Source: JAABRB01 sp041617635
GTDB lineage: Bacteria; Pseudomonadota; Gammaproteobacteria; Burkholderiales; SG8-39
NCBI GenBank assembly: GCA_041617635.1
Contig: JBFJOO010000011.1
Coordinates: 4,410 to 68,409 of the forward strand
Length of the DNA stretch: 64,000 nucleotides
Direction: 5' to 3'
The notes beneath the pieces were generated by a model. It did not search any database and was not told the DNA's origin. It saw only the letters and a program-made list of their open reading frames with translations. Below, piece by piece: positions 16,708-24,181 of the stretch (position 1 is its first letter; every line of letters begins with the position of its first letter). A program made the position numbers and the translations under genes.

Positions 16708-17460
16708 ATGGCAACGACGATGCGTCAAATGCTGGAGGCCGGAGTGCATTTCGGCCACCAGACGCGATTCTGGAATCCGCGGATGGCACCGTACATCTTC
16801 GGGCACCGGAACAAGATTCACATCATCAATCTCGAGCGGACGCTCGAGCTGTACAACGCGGCCACGAGCTACGTGCGCAAGCTCGCATCGAACAAGGGCG
16901 TCATTCTCTTCGTCGGCACCAAGCGCCAGGCACGCGAGACCATCCAGGACGAAGCGGCGCGCTGCGGCATGCCGTACGTCGACTACCGCTGGCTCGGGGG
17001 AATGCTGACGAACTTCAAGACCGTCCGCCAGTCCATCAAGCGCCTGAAGGAGATGGAGCAGATGGTGGAGGACGGCCTGGTCGAGCGGATGCCGAAGAAG
17101 GAAGCGCTGCATTTCCAGCGCGAGCTCGCCAAGCTCAATCGCAGCCTCGGCGGAATCAAGAACCTCGACGCGCTGCCCGACGCGATGTTCGTGATCGACG
17201 TCGGCTACCAGAAGGGTGCCGTCTCGGAAGCGGTCAAGCTCGGCATCCCGGTCGTGGCGGTGGTCGACACCAACAACTCTCCGGACGGCGTCGCGCACGT
17301 CATACCCGGCAACGACGACTCGAGCCGCGCGATCCGACTCTACGCACGCGGGATCGCCGATGCGATCCTCGAAGGGCGTTCGCAGTCGGTGCAGGAGATC
17401 ATCAGCGCCGGCGCGGACGAGTTCGTCGAAGTCGAGGAGGCCGGAGCCGAGGGGGCGTGA
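16708..17460 (+). CDS. rpsB: 30S ribosomal protein S2
   Basis: Small-subunit protein on the back of the 30S, bridging to S1. The 250-residue product begins TMRQMLEAGVHFGHQTRFWNP (S2 signature 1) and contains DYRWLGGMLTNFKTV and the second signature region PVVAVVDTNNSPDGV. The C-terminal tail is acidic. First gene of the rpsB-tsf-pyrH-frr run; an intrinsic-terminator-like hairpin 25 bp downstream could set the rpsB to tsf ratio. Confidence 0.98.
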   Translation: MATTMRQMLEAGVHFGHQTRFWNPRMAPYIFGHRNKIHIINLERTLELYNAATSYVRKLASNKGVILFVGTKRQARETIQDEAARCGMPYVDYRWLGGMLTNFKTVRQSIKRLKEMEQMVEDGLVERMPKKEALHFQRELAKLNRSLGGIKNLDALPDAMFVIDVGYQKGAVSEAVKLGIPVVAVVDTNNSPDGVAHVIPGNDDSSRAIRLYARGIADAILEGRSQSVQEIISAGADEFVEVEEAGAEGA

Positions 17461-17485
17461 GCGCGGCGTGCCGCTGGTCTTCAGC

Positions 17486-17509
17486 AAGGGGCGCAAAGCC
17501 CCTTTTTTT
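17486..17509 (+). terminator. Intrinsic terminator/attenuator between rpsB and tsf
   Basis: AAGGGGC (17486-17492) and GCCCCTT (17498-17504) form a 7-bp stem with loop GCAAA, running into seven T (17503-17509). It resembles the dispersed palindrome (CAAGGGGC core), so it may be a repeat copy whose tail became a T run. Partial read-through would be needed unless tsf has its own promoter. Confidence 0.7.
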
Positions 17510-17560
17510 CAAGCGAGAACCGGAGAGCCTCGCGGGGATGGACTGTCTCGACGAGCTTCA

Positions 17561-17588
17561 GGATATACAAGGGGTTCAGCCCTTGTTC
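17561..17588 (-). repeat. Dispersed palindromic element, copy C2
   Basis: Read on the minus strand it begins GAACAAGGG and ends CCCCTTGTATATCC, the same ends as copy A but inverted in the chromosome. Core stem is ACAAGGG with CCCTTGT. It lies in the rpsB-tsf gap, after the terminator hairpin. Confidence 0.7.
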
Positions 17589-17592
17589 CTAT

Positions 17593-17624
17593 GGGGATAC
17601 CCAGGAAGGACTCCCCACTTGTTC
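17593..17624 (-). repeat. Dispersed palindromic element, degenerate copy C3
   Basis: Read on the minus strand it begins GAACAAG and ends GGGTATCCCC, 4 bp from C2 and in the same orientation. The interior differs and the CAAG/CTTG outer pairing is lost. Probably a decayed or divergent member. Confidence 0.45.
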
Positions 17625-17687
17625 GTTCACCCTGCTTTGCAGCGGCCTCAACCCATTTTTCGGGATAGCTTCTAACAGGAGTCAGGA

Positions 17688-18572
17688 ATGGCAGAAGTCA
17701 CCGCCGCCATGGTCAAGGAACTGCGCGAGGCCACGGGCCTCGGGATGATGGAGTGCAAGAAGGCGCTCGAGGAAGCGGGCGGGGACATGGCGAAGGCCGA
17801 AGACTTGCTGCGCGTCCGGAGCGGGGCGAAGGCGAGCAAGGCGGCCGGGCGCATCGCGGCGGAGGGGGCAATCGGGGTGTACGTCGCAGAGGACGCGAAG
17901 CTCGCCGCCATGGTCGAAGTCAACAGCGAGACCGATTTCGTCGCGAAGAACGAAGATTTCCTGCGTTTCGTGAACGCGCTTGCCCAGCTGGTCGCCCGAG
18001 AGAATCCCGCCGATCTCACCGCGCTTGCGGCGCTCGACCTGGACGGTGAGAGCGTCGAGAAAACGCGCCAGGCGCTCGTGCAAAAGATCGGCGAGAACAT
18101 GACGATTCGCCGCTTTCACCGCATCCAATCGCCGTCCCGGATCGCGCACTATCTGCACGGGGTGAAGATCGGCGTGCTGGTGGAAATCGAAGGCGATGCG
18201 GACGTCGGCAAGGACCTCGCGATGCACATCGCGTTCGCCAAGCCCCGCTACATGTCGAAGGGTGATGTCCCGGGCGACGTGATCAACCGGGAGCGGGAAG
18301 TGCTCACGGCCCGGGCCAGAGAATCGGGCAAGCCACCGGAGATTGCGTCTAAGATGGTGGAAGGCGGGCTTGCCAAGTTCGTCGGCGAGCTGACGCTGCT
18401 TGGGCAACCGTTCGTGAAGGACGACAAGCAGACCGTCGAGAAGGCGCTGGCCGCGCGCAAGGGGAAGGTCCTGTCCTATGCATTTTTCGTGGTCGGAGAA
18501 GGGCTCGCGAAGCGATCGGACGATTTCGCCGCCGAGGTGATGGCGCAGGCCAAGTCCGCCGGCCAAAAGTAG
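17688..18572 (+). CDS. tsf: Elongation factor Ts
   Basis: Nucleotide-exchange factor that regenerates EF-Tu-GTP. The 294-residue product has the N-terminal signature VKELREATGLGMMECKKAL, the TDFVAKN motif (SETDFVAKNEDFLRFV) and the usual C-terminal helices. Start after AGGAG. It is separated from rpsB by 227 bp carrying the terminator and repeats and is followed by pyrH after 46 bp. Confidence 0.97.
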   Translation: MAEVTAAMVKELREATGLGMMECKKALEEAGGDMAKAEDLLRVRSGAKASKAAGRIAAEGAIGVYVAEDAKLAAMVEVNSETDFVAKNEDFLRFVNALAQLVARENPADLTALAALDLDGESVEKTRQALVQKIGENMTIRRFHRIQSPSRIAHYLHGVKIGVLVEIEGDADVGKDLAMHIAFAKPRYMSKGDVPGDVINREREVLTARARESGKPPEIASKMVEGGLAKFVGELTLLGQPFVKDDKQTVEKALAARKGKVLSYAFFVVGEGLAKRSDDFAAEVMAQAKSAGQK

Positions 18573-18618
18573 TGGCACGCACTTAATTATCGACCGGACA
18601 GACGAAGGCGAACGAACC

Positions 18619-19332
18619 ATGGCACCCCGGTACAAGCGCATCCTGCTGAAGCTGTCGGGGGAGGCGCTGATGGGGGAGGACGCGTTCGGCATCAATCGTC
18701 AGACCATCGAGACGATCGTCGCCGAGGTCGCCTCGGTCGCGGAGATGGGCGTCGAGACCGGCATCGTCATCGGGGGCGGCAACATCTTCCGCGGTGTGGC
18801 GCTCGGGGCCGCGGGCATGGACCGCGCCACTGCCGATTACATGGGAATGCTGGCGACCATCATGAACGCCCTTGCGCTGGGCGACGTGATGCGGCAGCGC
18901 GGGCTGATCGCGCGCGTCCAGTCCGCGATAAACATCGAGCAGGTGGTCGAGCCGTACATCCGACCGAAGGCGATTCGCTATCTCGAGGAAGGCAAGATCG
19001 TGATCTTCGCCGCGGGCACCGGGAATCCGTTCTTCACGACCGATACCGCCGCCGCCTTGCGCGGCAGCGAGATCGGGGCCGAAGTGGTGCTGAAGGCGAC
19101 CAAGGTCGACGGCGTCTACACGGCGGACCCCAAGCTGGACCCTGGCGCGCGGCGCTATGAGCGCGTGAGCTTCGACGAGGCGATCGCACGGCACCTGGGA
19201 GTCATGGACGCGACTGCGCTTGCGCTGTGCCGCGACCAGAAGCTTCCGGTGACCGTGTTCAGCATCAACAAGCCGGGCGCACTGCGGCGCGTGGTCGTCG
19301 GCGAAAACGAGGGCACTCTCGTACACTGTTGA
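18619..19332 (+). CDS. pyrH: UMP kinase
   Basis: Phosphorylates UMP to UDP; hexameric amino-acid-kinase fold, normally activated by GTP and inhibited by UTP. The 237-residue product has RILLKLSGEALMG, the glycine-rich IVIGGGNIFRG, the FAAGTGNPFFTTDTAA substrate loop and ATKVDGVYTADP. Conserved position between tsf and frr. Confidence 0.97.
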   Translation: MAPRYKRILLKLSGEALMGEDAFGINRQTIETIVAEVASVAEMGVETGIVIGGGNIFRGVALGAAGMDRATADYMGMLATIMNALALGDVMRQRGLIARVQSAINIEQVVEPYIRPKAIRYLEEGKIVIFAAGTGNPFFTTDTAAALRGSEIGAEVVLKATKVDGVYTADPKLDPGARRYERVSFDEAIARHLGVMDATALALCRDQKLPVTVFSINKPGALRRVVVGENEGTLVHC

Positions 19333-19377
19333 CATCGCAAGGAAGGCCCGGCGCACGCCGGGCGAGGAGAAGCTGCC

Positions 19378-19938
19378 ATGGACATCGCATCGATCAAGAA
19401 GACCGCCGAGCAGAAGATGCAGAAGTCGCTCGAATCCCTGAAGGCGGACCTGTCGAAGGTCAGGACGGGCCGCGCGCACACGGGGATCCTCGACCACATC
19501 GTCGTCGACTACTATGGGAATCCCACGCCACTGAACCAGGTGGCGAACTTGACCCTGATCGATGCGCGGACGATCGGCGTCGCTCCGTGGGAGAAGAAGA
19601 TGGCTGCGGCGATCGAGAAGGCGATTCGCGACTCGGACCTTGGGCTCAATCCGGCCACGCAAGGCGATCTGGTGCGTGTGCCCATGCCCGCGCTCACCGA
19701 GGAGCGCCGCAAGGAGCTCATCAAAGTGGTTCGGCACGAGGCGGAGAATGCCCGCGTCGCCGTGCGCAATCTGCGCCGCGACGGCATTCACCACTTGAAG
19801 GAGCTGCTGAAGGCGAAGTCGATCTCGGAAGACCAGGAGCGACGCTCGGAGGACGAGATGCAGAAGCTCACCGACCGTCACATTGCGGAGGTCGACAAGA
19901 TCCTGCAGCAGAAGGAAGCGGATCTCATGGCGGTCTGA
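19378..19938 (+). CDS. frr: Ribosome recycling factor
   Basis: Splits post-termination ribosomes together with EF-G. The 186-residue product has the canonical layout: a long helical domain (residues 1-30 and 105-186) with an inserted small domain around DYYGNPTPLNQVANL, and VRHEAENARVAVRNLRRD. Located between pyrH and uppS as in most proteobacteria. Confidence 0.97.
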   Translation: MDIASIKKTAEQKMQKSLESLKADLSKVRTGRAHTGILDHIVVDYYGNPTPLNQVANLTLIDARTIGVAPWEKKMAAAIEKAIRDSDLGLNPATQGDLVRVPMPALTEERRKELIKVVRHEAENARVAVRNLRRDGIHHLKELLKAKSISEDQERRSEDEMQKLTDRHIAEVDKILQQKEADLMAV

Positions 19939-19972
19939 CGGGCGCAGTTCACGGCACAGAAACGGCATTCGA

Positions 19973-20764
19973 ATGTTCAAGAGCACCACGGAAGCGATCC
20001 CCGAGACCGGTTCGGTCCCGCGCCATATCGCGATCATCATGGACGGCAACGGGCGCTGGGCCCGCGAGCGCCTCCTGCCGCGCGTGGCGGGGCATCGCCG
20101 CGGACGGGAGGCCGTGCGCGAGACGGTGAAGCGCTGCGTGGAACGCGGCGTCGAGTACCTGACGCTGTTCGCCTTCAGCTCCGAGAACTGGCGCCGGCCG
20201 GCCGAGGAGGTCTCGGTGTTGCAGCAGCTGTTTCGCGCCGCGCTCGAGCAGGAGGTGACGAAGCTGCACGAAGTAGGCATTCGCCTGCGGGTGATCGGCG
20301 ATCTCGAGCCGTTCGGGCCCGAGATCACGGCGCTCGCGCGCAAGGCTGAAGCGCTCACCGCCGAGAACCGCCGCCTGACCCTGACGATCGCTGCAAACTA
20401 TGGAGGCCGGTGGGATCTGATGCAGGCCATCAACCGCCTGGTGGCGGAGCCGCGCGCCGATGGAGCCGCATTCACCGAGAGCGAGCTCGCTCGCCACCTC
20501 GCGCTCAACTACGCACCGGAGCCGGACTTGTTCATTCGCACCGGCGGCGAGCAGCGGATCAGCAACTTCCTCCTCTGGCAGCTTGCGTACACTGAGCTCT
20601 GCTTCATGCCCACCCTCTGGCCCGATTTCGACGCGCGCGCGCTCGACGCCGCGATTGCGTCGTACCAGGGCCGTGAACGCCGCTTCGGGCGGACCAGCGA
20701 GCAGGTCGGCACTGCCCGAAAAGCGCCGAAACCGCGTGTCGAGCCCCGCAGGCGCCGCGCCTAG
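19973..20764 (+). CDS. uppS: Undecaprenyl diphosphate synthase
   Basis: cis-Prenyltransferase that extends farnesyl diphosphate to C55 undecaprenyl diphosphate for peptidoglycan and LPS carriers. The 263-residue product has the catalytic Asp in HIAIIMDGNGRWA, the FSSENW loop, NYGGRWD and LFIRTGGEQRISNFLLWQ. I start at the ATG (MFKSTTEAIPETG) after the frr stop; a longer reading would overlap frr. The basic C-terminal tail is longer than usual. Confidence 0.96.
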   Translation: MFKSTTEAIPETGSVPRHIAIIMDGNGRWARERLLPRVAGHRRGREAVRETVKRCVERGVEYLTLFAFSSENWRRPAEEVSVLQQLFRAALEQEVTKLHEVGIRLRVIGDLEPFGPEITALARKAEALTAENRRLTLTIAANYGGRWDLMQAINRLVAEPRADGAAFTESELARHLALNYAPEPDLFIRTGGEQRISNFLLWQLAYTELCFMPTLWPDFDARALDAAIASYQGRERRFGRTSEQVGTARKAPKPRVEPRRRRA

Positions 20765-20786
20765 CGGGCGGGTATCCCCCGCCCGA

Positions 20787-21620
20787 ATGCTCCGAACGCG
20801 GGTCCTCACCGCGTTCGCGCTGGCCGCCGCGCTGCTTATCGCGCTGTTCGCGTTGCCAGCGTGGGGATGGTGCGCTGTGGCGACGGCGATCCTGACGATT
20901 GCCGCATGGGAGTGGAGGGGCCTTGCGCGTGACGCGGGCGGATCGCGCATTGCGTACGCCGCCGCCATCGGCGCCACCGGCGCCGGTATCGCCTGGGCGC
21001 TCGGATTGTGGGGCGGCCGGCCGGGTGCGCTGTTGCTCTATCCGATCTATGCAGTGGCGGTGCTCTTCTGGATCATAGCGGTCCCCATCTGGCTGCGGCG
21101 GCTTCCGGCGAAACCGTCAGCGACTCTCGTGCTCGGTGCGGGCGCCGTGGTGCTGATTCCCACCTTCCTCGCGCTGGTGCAACTGCGTAATATTCAACCA
21201 GCGACGCTGCTGCTCGCCATGGGCGTCGTGTGGGTGGCGGATATCGCGGCCTTTTTTGCCGGCAGGCGGTTTGGCGTGCGCAAGCTTGCGGCGCGTATCA
21301 GCCCCGGCAAGACATGGGAAGGGTGCTACGGTGCGGCGGTTGCGACCGCGTGTTACGCGATGGCCTGGGTTGCATTCGCTCCGCGCCACCTGCCAGCGCT
21401 CGTGCGCGACATACCGGGCACGATGTTCTGGACGCTTGTTGTCGTGGAGATTCTGACCGTGTTCGCCGTGCTGGGTGATCTGTTCGAGTCGGCAATGAAA
21501 CGCCAGGCGGGCGTGAAGGACAGCGGCCGGTTGCTGCCGGGCCACGGCGGGGTGCTCGACCGTGTCGACGCGCTCACCGCGACGCTGCCCCTGGCGGCCC
21601 TGATCTGGATGGCCGCATGA
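20787..21620 (+). CDS. cdsA: Phosphatidate cytidylyltransferase
   Basis: Membrane enzyme making CDP-diacylglycerol from phosphatidate and CTP, the branch point of phospholipid synthesis. The 277-residue polytopic protein has about seven or eight hydrophobic segments and the C-terminal CDS signature, here KDSGRLLPGHGGVLDRVDA. It starts 22 bp after uppS, and its stop overlaps the dxr ATG by 4 bp. Confidence 0.95.
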   Translation: MLRTRVLTAFALAAALLIALFALPAWGWCAVATAILTIAAWEWRGLARDAGGSRIAYAAAIGATGAGIAWALGLWGGRPGALLLYPIYAVAVLFWIIAVPIWLRRLPAKPSATLVLGAGAVVLIPTFLALVQLRNIQPATLLLAMGVVWVADIAAFFAGRRFGVRKLAARISPGKTWEGCYGAAVATACYAMAWVAFAPRHLPALVRDIPGTMFWTLVVVEILTVFAVLGDLFESAMKRQAGVKDSGRLLPGHGGVLDRVDALTATLPLAALIWMAA

Positions 21621-22804
21621 GGCGCGTCGAGCAGCTCGCCGTCCTGGGCGCCACGGGCTCGATCGGGCGGTCCACGCTCGATGTGGCCGCGCGGCACCCG
21701 GATCGGTTTTGCATCTTCGCACTTACCGCGCACAGCCAGGCGCGCGAGCTGGCGCGGCTCTGCGCCGAACATCGGCCGCGTTTTGCGGTTGTCGCCGACG
21801 CCGAGGACGCCCGCGCGCTGGAGGCACGTTTGCGTGAGTCCGGACTCGGGACCAAGGTGCTGTCCGGCGAGCGCGGGCTCGTGGAAGTGGCCTCCATGCC
21901 GGAAGTCGACGTGGTCATGGCCGCAATCGTCGGAAGCGCCGGGTTGCGGCCGACGCTCGCGGCCGCGCAGGCCGGCAAGAAGGTCCTCCTTGCGAACAAA
22001 GAGGCGCTGGTCATGGCGGGGCCTATCCTGATGGCCGCGGTGCACGCTGGCGGCGGGCCGCTCTTGCCTATCGATAGCGAGCACAACGCGATCTTCCAGT
22101 GCATGCCCGCAGGCGGCTCGACCAGCGTCGGTCGGGCGGGGGTGCGGCGCATCTTGCTCACCGGGTCGGGCGGGCCGTTCCGCACGCGCAAGCTTTCCGA
22201 GCTCGATGCCGTTACCCCCGACGAGGCCTGCGCCCACCCGACGTGGAGCATGGGGCGCAAGATCTCGGTAGATTCCGCCACGATGATGAACAAGGCGCTC
22301 GAAGTCATCGAGGCCCGGTGGCTCTTTGGCGCGGCCGCGGAGCAGATCGAGGTCGTCATTCACCCGCAGAGCGTGGTCCACTCCATGGTCGAGTACGCGG
22401 ACGGATCGGTCATCGCGCAGCTCGGTAATCCCGACATGCGCACCCCCATTGCGCAGGCGCTCGCCTACCCGGACCGGATCGATGCGGGCGTGACGCCGCT
22501 CGAACTCGCGGAGTTCGGCGCGCTCACGTTCGAGCGGCCCGACTTCACGCGCTTCCGGGCGCTCGCGCTCGCCTACGACGTGCTGCGTGCGGGCGGGACG
22601 GCACCGGCGATCTTCAACGCCGCGAACGAGGTCGCCGTCGAGGCTTTCCTCACGGGCGGACTGCCGTTCTCCCGGATCACCGACGTCATCGAGGCCACGC
22701 TCGAGGCGATTCCTCCCCGCCCGGTGGGCGAGCTCGACGACGTGCTCGACGCGGATCGCCGGGCGCGCGAGGCGGCGCGTGCGCTGGACGCGAGGCCAGC
22801 ATGA
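21617..22804 (+). CDS. dxr: 1-deoxy-D-xylulose 5-phosphate reductoisomerase
   Basis: First committed step of the MEP isoprenoid pathway (DXP to MEP with NADPH). The 395-residue product has the NADPH loop LGATGSIGRSTLDV, the metal and substrate motif IDSEHNAIFQCMP, the flexible loop and helix HPTWSMGRKISVDSATMMNK, and QSVVHSMVEYADGSV. Coupled by ATGA overlaps to cdsA upstream and rseP downstream. Confidence 0.96.
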   Translation: MRRVEQLAVLGATGSIGRSTLDVAARHPDRFCIFALTAHSQARELARLCAEHRPRFAVVADAEDARALEARLRESGLGTKVLSGERGLVEVASMPEVDVVMAAIVGSAGLRPTLAAAQAGKKVLLANKEALVMAGPILMAAVHAGGGPLLPIDSEHNAIFQCMPAGGSTSVGRAGVRRILLTGSGGPFRTRKLSELDAVTPDEACAHPTWSMGRKISVDSATMMNKALEVIEARWLFGAAAEQIEVVIHPQSVVHSMVEYADGSVIAQLGNPDMRTPIAQALAYPDRIDAGVTPLELAEFGALTFERPDFTRFRALALAYDVLRAGGTAPAIFNAANEVAVEAFLTGGLPFSRITDVIEATLEAIPPRPVGELDDVLDADRRAREAARALDARPA

Positions 22805-24165
22805 GCGCCCTGTACACGCTTGTGGCCTTCGTCGTCGCGCTCGGCCTGCTGATCGTTGTGCACGAGTTCGGCCACTACTTGGTGGCGCGCCTCTGCGGCG
22901 TGAAGGTCACGCGGTTCTCCGTCGGGTTCGGGCGGCCCCTCTGGATGCGCCGCCTCGGGCGTGACCAGACGGAATGGGTCGTCGCAGCCGTGCCGCTCGG
23001 CGGCTACGTCAAGATGGTCGACGAGCGCGAGGGCGCGGTTGCCCCCGCCGATCTTCCGCGTGCGTTCAACCGGCAGGGTGTTTGGCGGCGGATCGCGATC
23101 GTGGGTGCTGGACCTGCCGCGAACTTCCTCCTTGCGATCGCCCTGTACTGGGCGCTGTTCCTCGCTGGCATCCAGGAAGCGAAACCTCTCCTGGGGGCGC
23201 CCGATCCCGACACGCCGGCGGCCATGGCAGGCGTCAAGCAGGGTGACCTCGTCCGCTCGGTCAACGGGCAGCTCACGGCCAGCTGGAGCGATGTGCGCTG
23301 GCGCCTCCTCGAGCTCGCGCTCGAGCACCGCGACGCGCGCCTGGAAGTGCTCGAGAACGGCCGGACGATCAACTGGCGCAACCTCGATCTCACCATTCTC
23401 AAGGGCCCGGACCTCGAAAGCGACTTCCTCGTCAAGTTGGGTCTGCGTCTCGACCGTCCGCGCGTCGCACCGGTGATCGACACATTGACTGCCGGGGGGC
23501 CGGCCGAGCAAGCCGGTCTGCGTTCCGGAGACCGCGTTCTCTCCATTGACGGCCAGCCGATCGAGTCGTGGAGCGATTTGGTGCGCAAGGTGAGGGCAAG
23601 CCCCGACCGGGCGTTGCGCGTGCGCGTCGACCGCGACGGGAGTGAGCAGGCAATCACGCTCGTTCCGGAGCGCGTCTCCCAGGGCGAGACTGGGTTTGGC
23701 CGCATTGGCGCCGGCTCGAAGGTCGATCCGGATTTGATGCGCGACTACATGGTCGAAGTCCGTTATCCTCCGGTCGAGGCGCTGGGGCACGCGGTGGCGA
23801 AGACGTGGGAGATGTCGGTGTTCTCGCTGCGCATGCTCTGGCGAATGATCACCGGCAGCGTTTCGTGGCGAAACCTCTCCGGTCCGGTCACGATCGCGGA
23901 TTACGCGGGCCAGTCTGCACAGCTCGGCCTGGCACCGTACCTGGCGTTCCTGGCCTTGATCAGCATCAGTCTCGGCGTGCTGAATCTGCTCCCCATTCCG
24001 CTGCTCGATGGGGGGCACTTGATGTATTATTCGGTCGAGATTTTGAAGGGTAGCCCGGTATCAGATCGTGTGATGGAGCTGGGCCAGAGGGTAGGATTGG
24101 CTCTGCTGTTGTGCTTGATGGCGTTCGCCTTTTACAACGATATAAACAGGCTCTTTGCGAGCTAG
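22801..24165 (+). CDS. rseP: RIP metalloprotease RseP (site-2 protease)
   Basis: Inner-membrane zinc protease that cuts anti-sigma factor RseA (sigma-E envelope stress) and remnant signal peptides. The 454-residue product has the zinc motif HEFGH (H21, E22, H25) in the first membrane helix, two tandem periplasmic PDZ domains (around 120-190 and 220-295), and the third ligand in NLLPIPLLDGGH in a late helix. It immediately precedes bamA, as is usual. Confidence 0.95.
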   Translation: MSALYTLVAFVVALGLLIVVHEFGHYLVARLCGVKVTRFSVGFGRPLWMRRLGRDQTEWVVAAVPLGGYVKMVDEREGAVAPADLPRAFNRQGVWRRIAIVGAGPAANFLLAIALYWALFLAGIQEAKPLLGAPDPDTPAAMAGVKQGDLVRSVNGQLTASWSDVRWRLLELALEHRDARLEVLENGRTINWRNLDLTILKGPDLESDFLVKLGLRLDRPRVAPVIDTLTAGGPAEQAGLRSGDRVLSIDGQPIESWSDLVRKVRASPDRALRVRVDRDGSEQAITLVPERVSQGETGFGRIGAGSKVDPDLMRDYMVEVRYPPVEALGHAVAKTWEMSVFSLRMLWRMITGSVSWRNLSGPVTIADYAGQSAQLGLAPYLAFLALISISLGVLNLLPIPLLDGGHLMYYSVEILKGSPVSDRVMELGQRVGLALLLCLMAFAFYNDINRLFAS

Positions 24166-24181
24166 ACCAACGCCGGAACCG

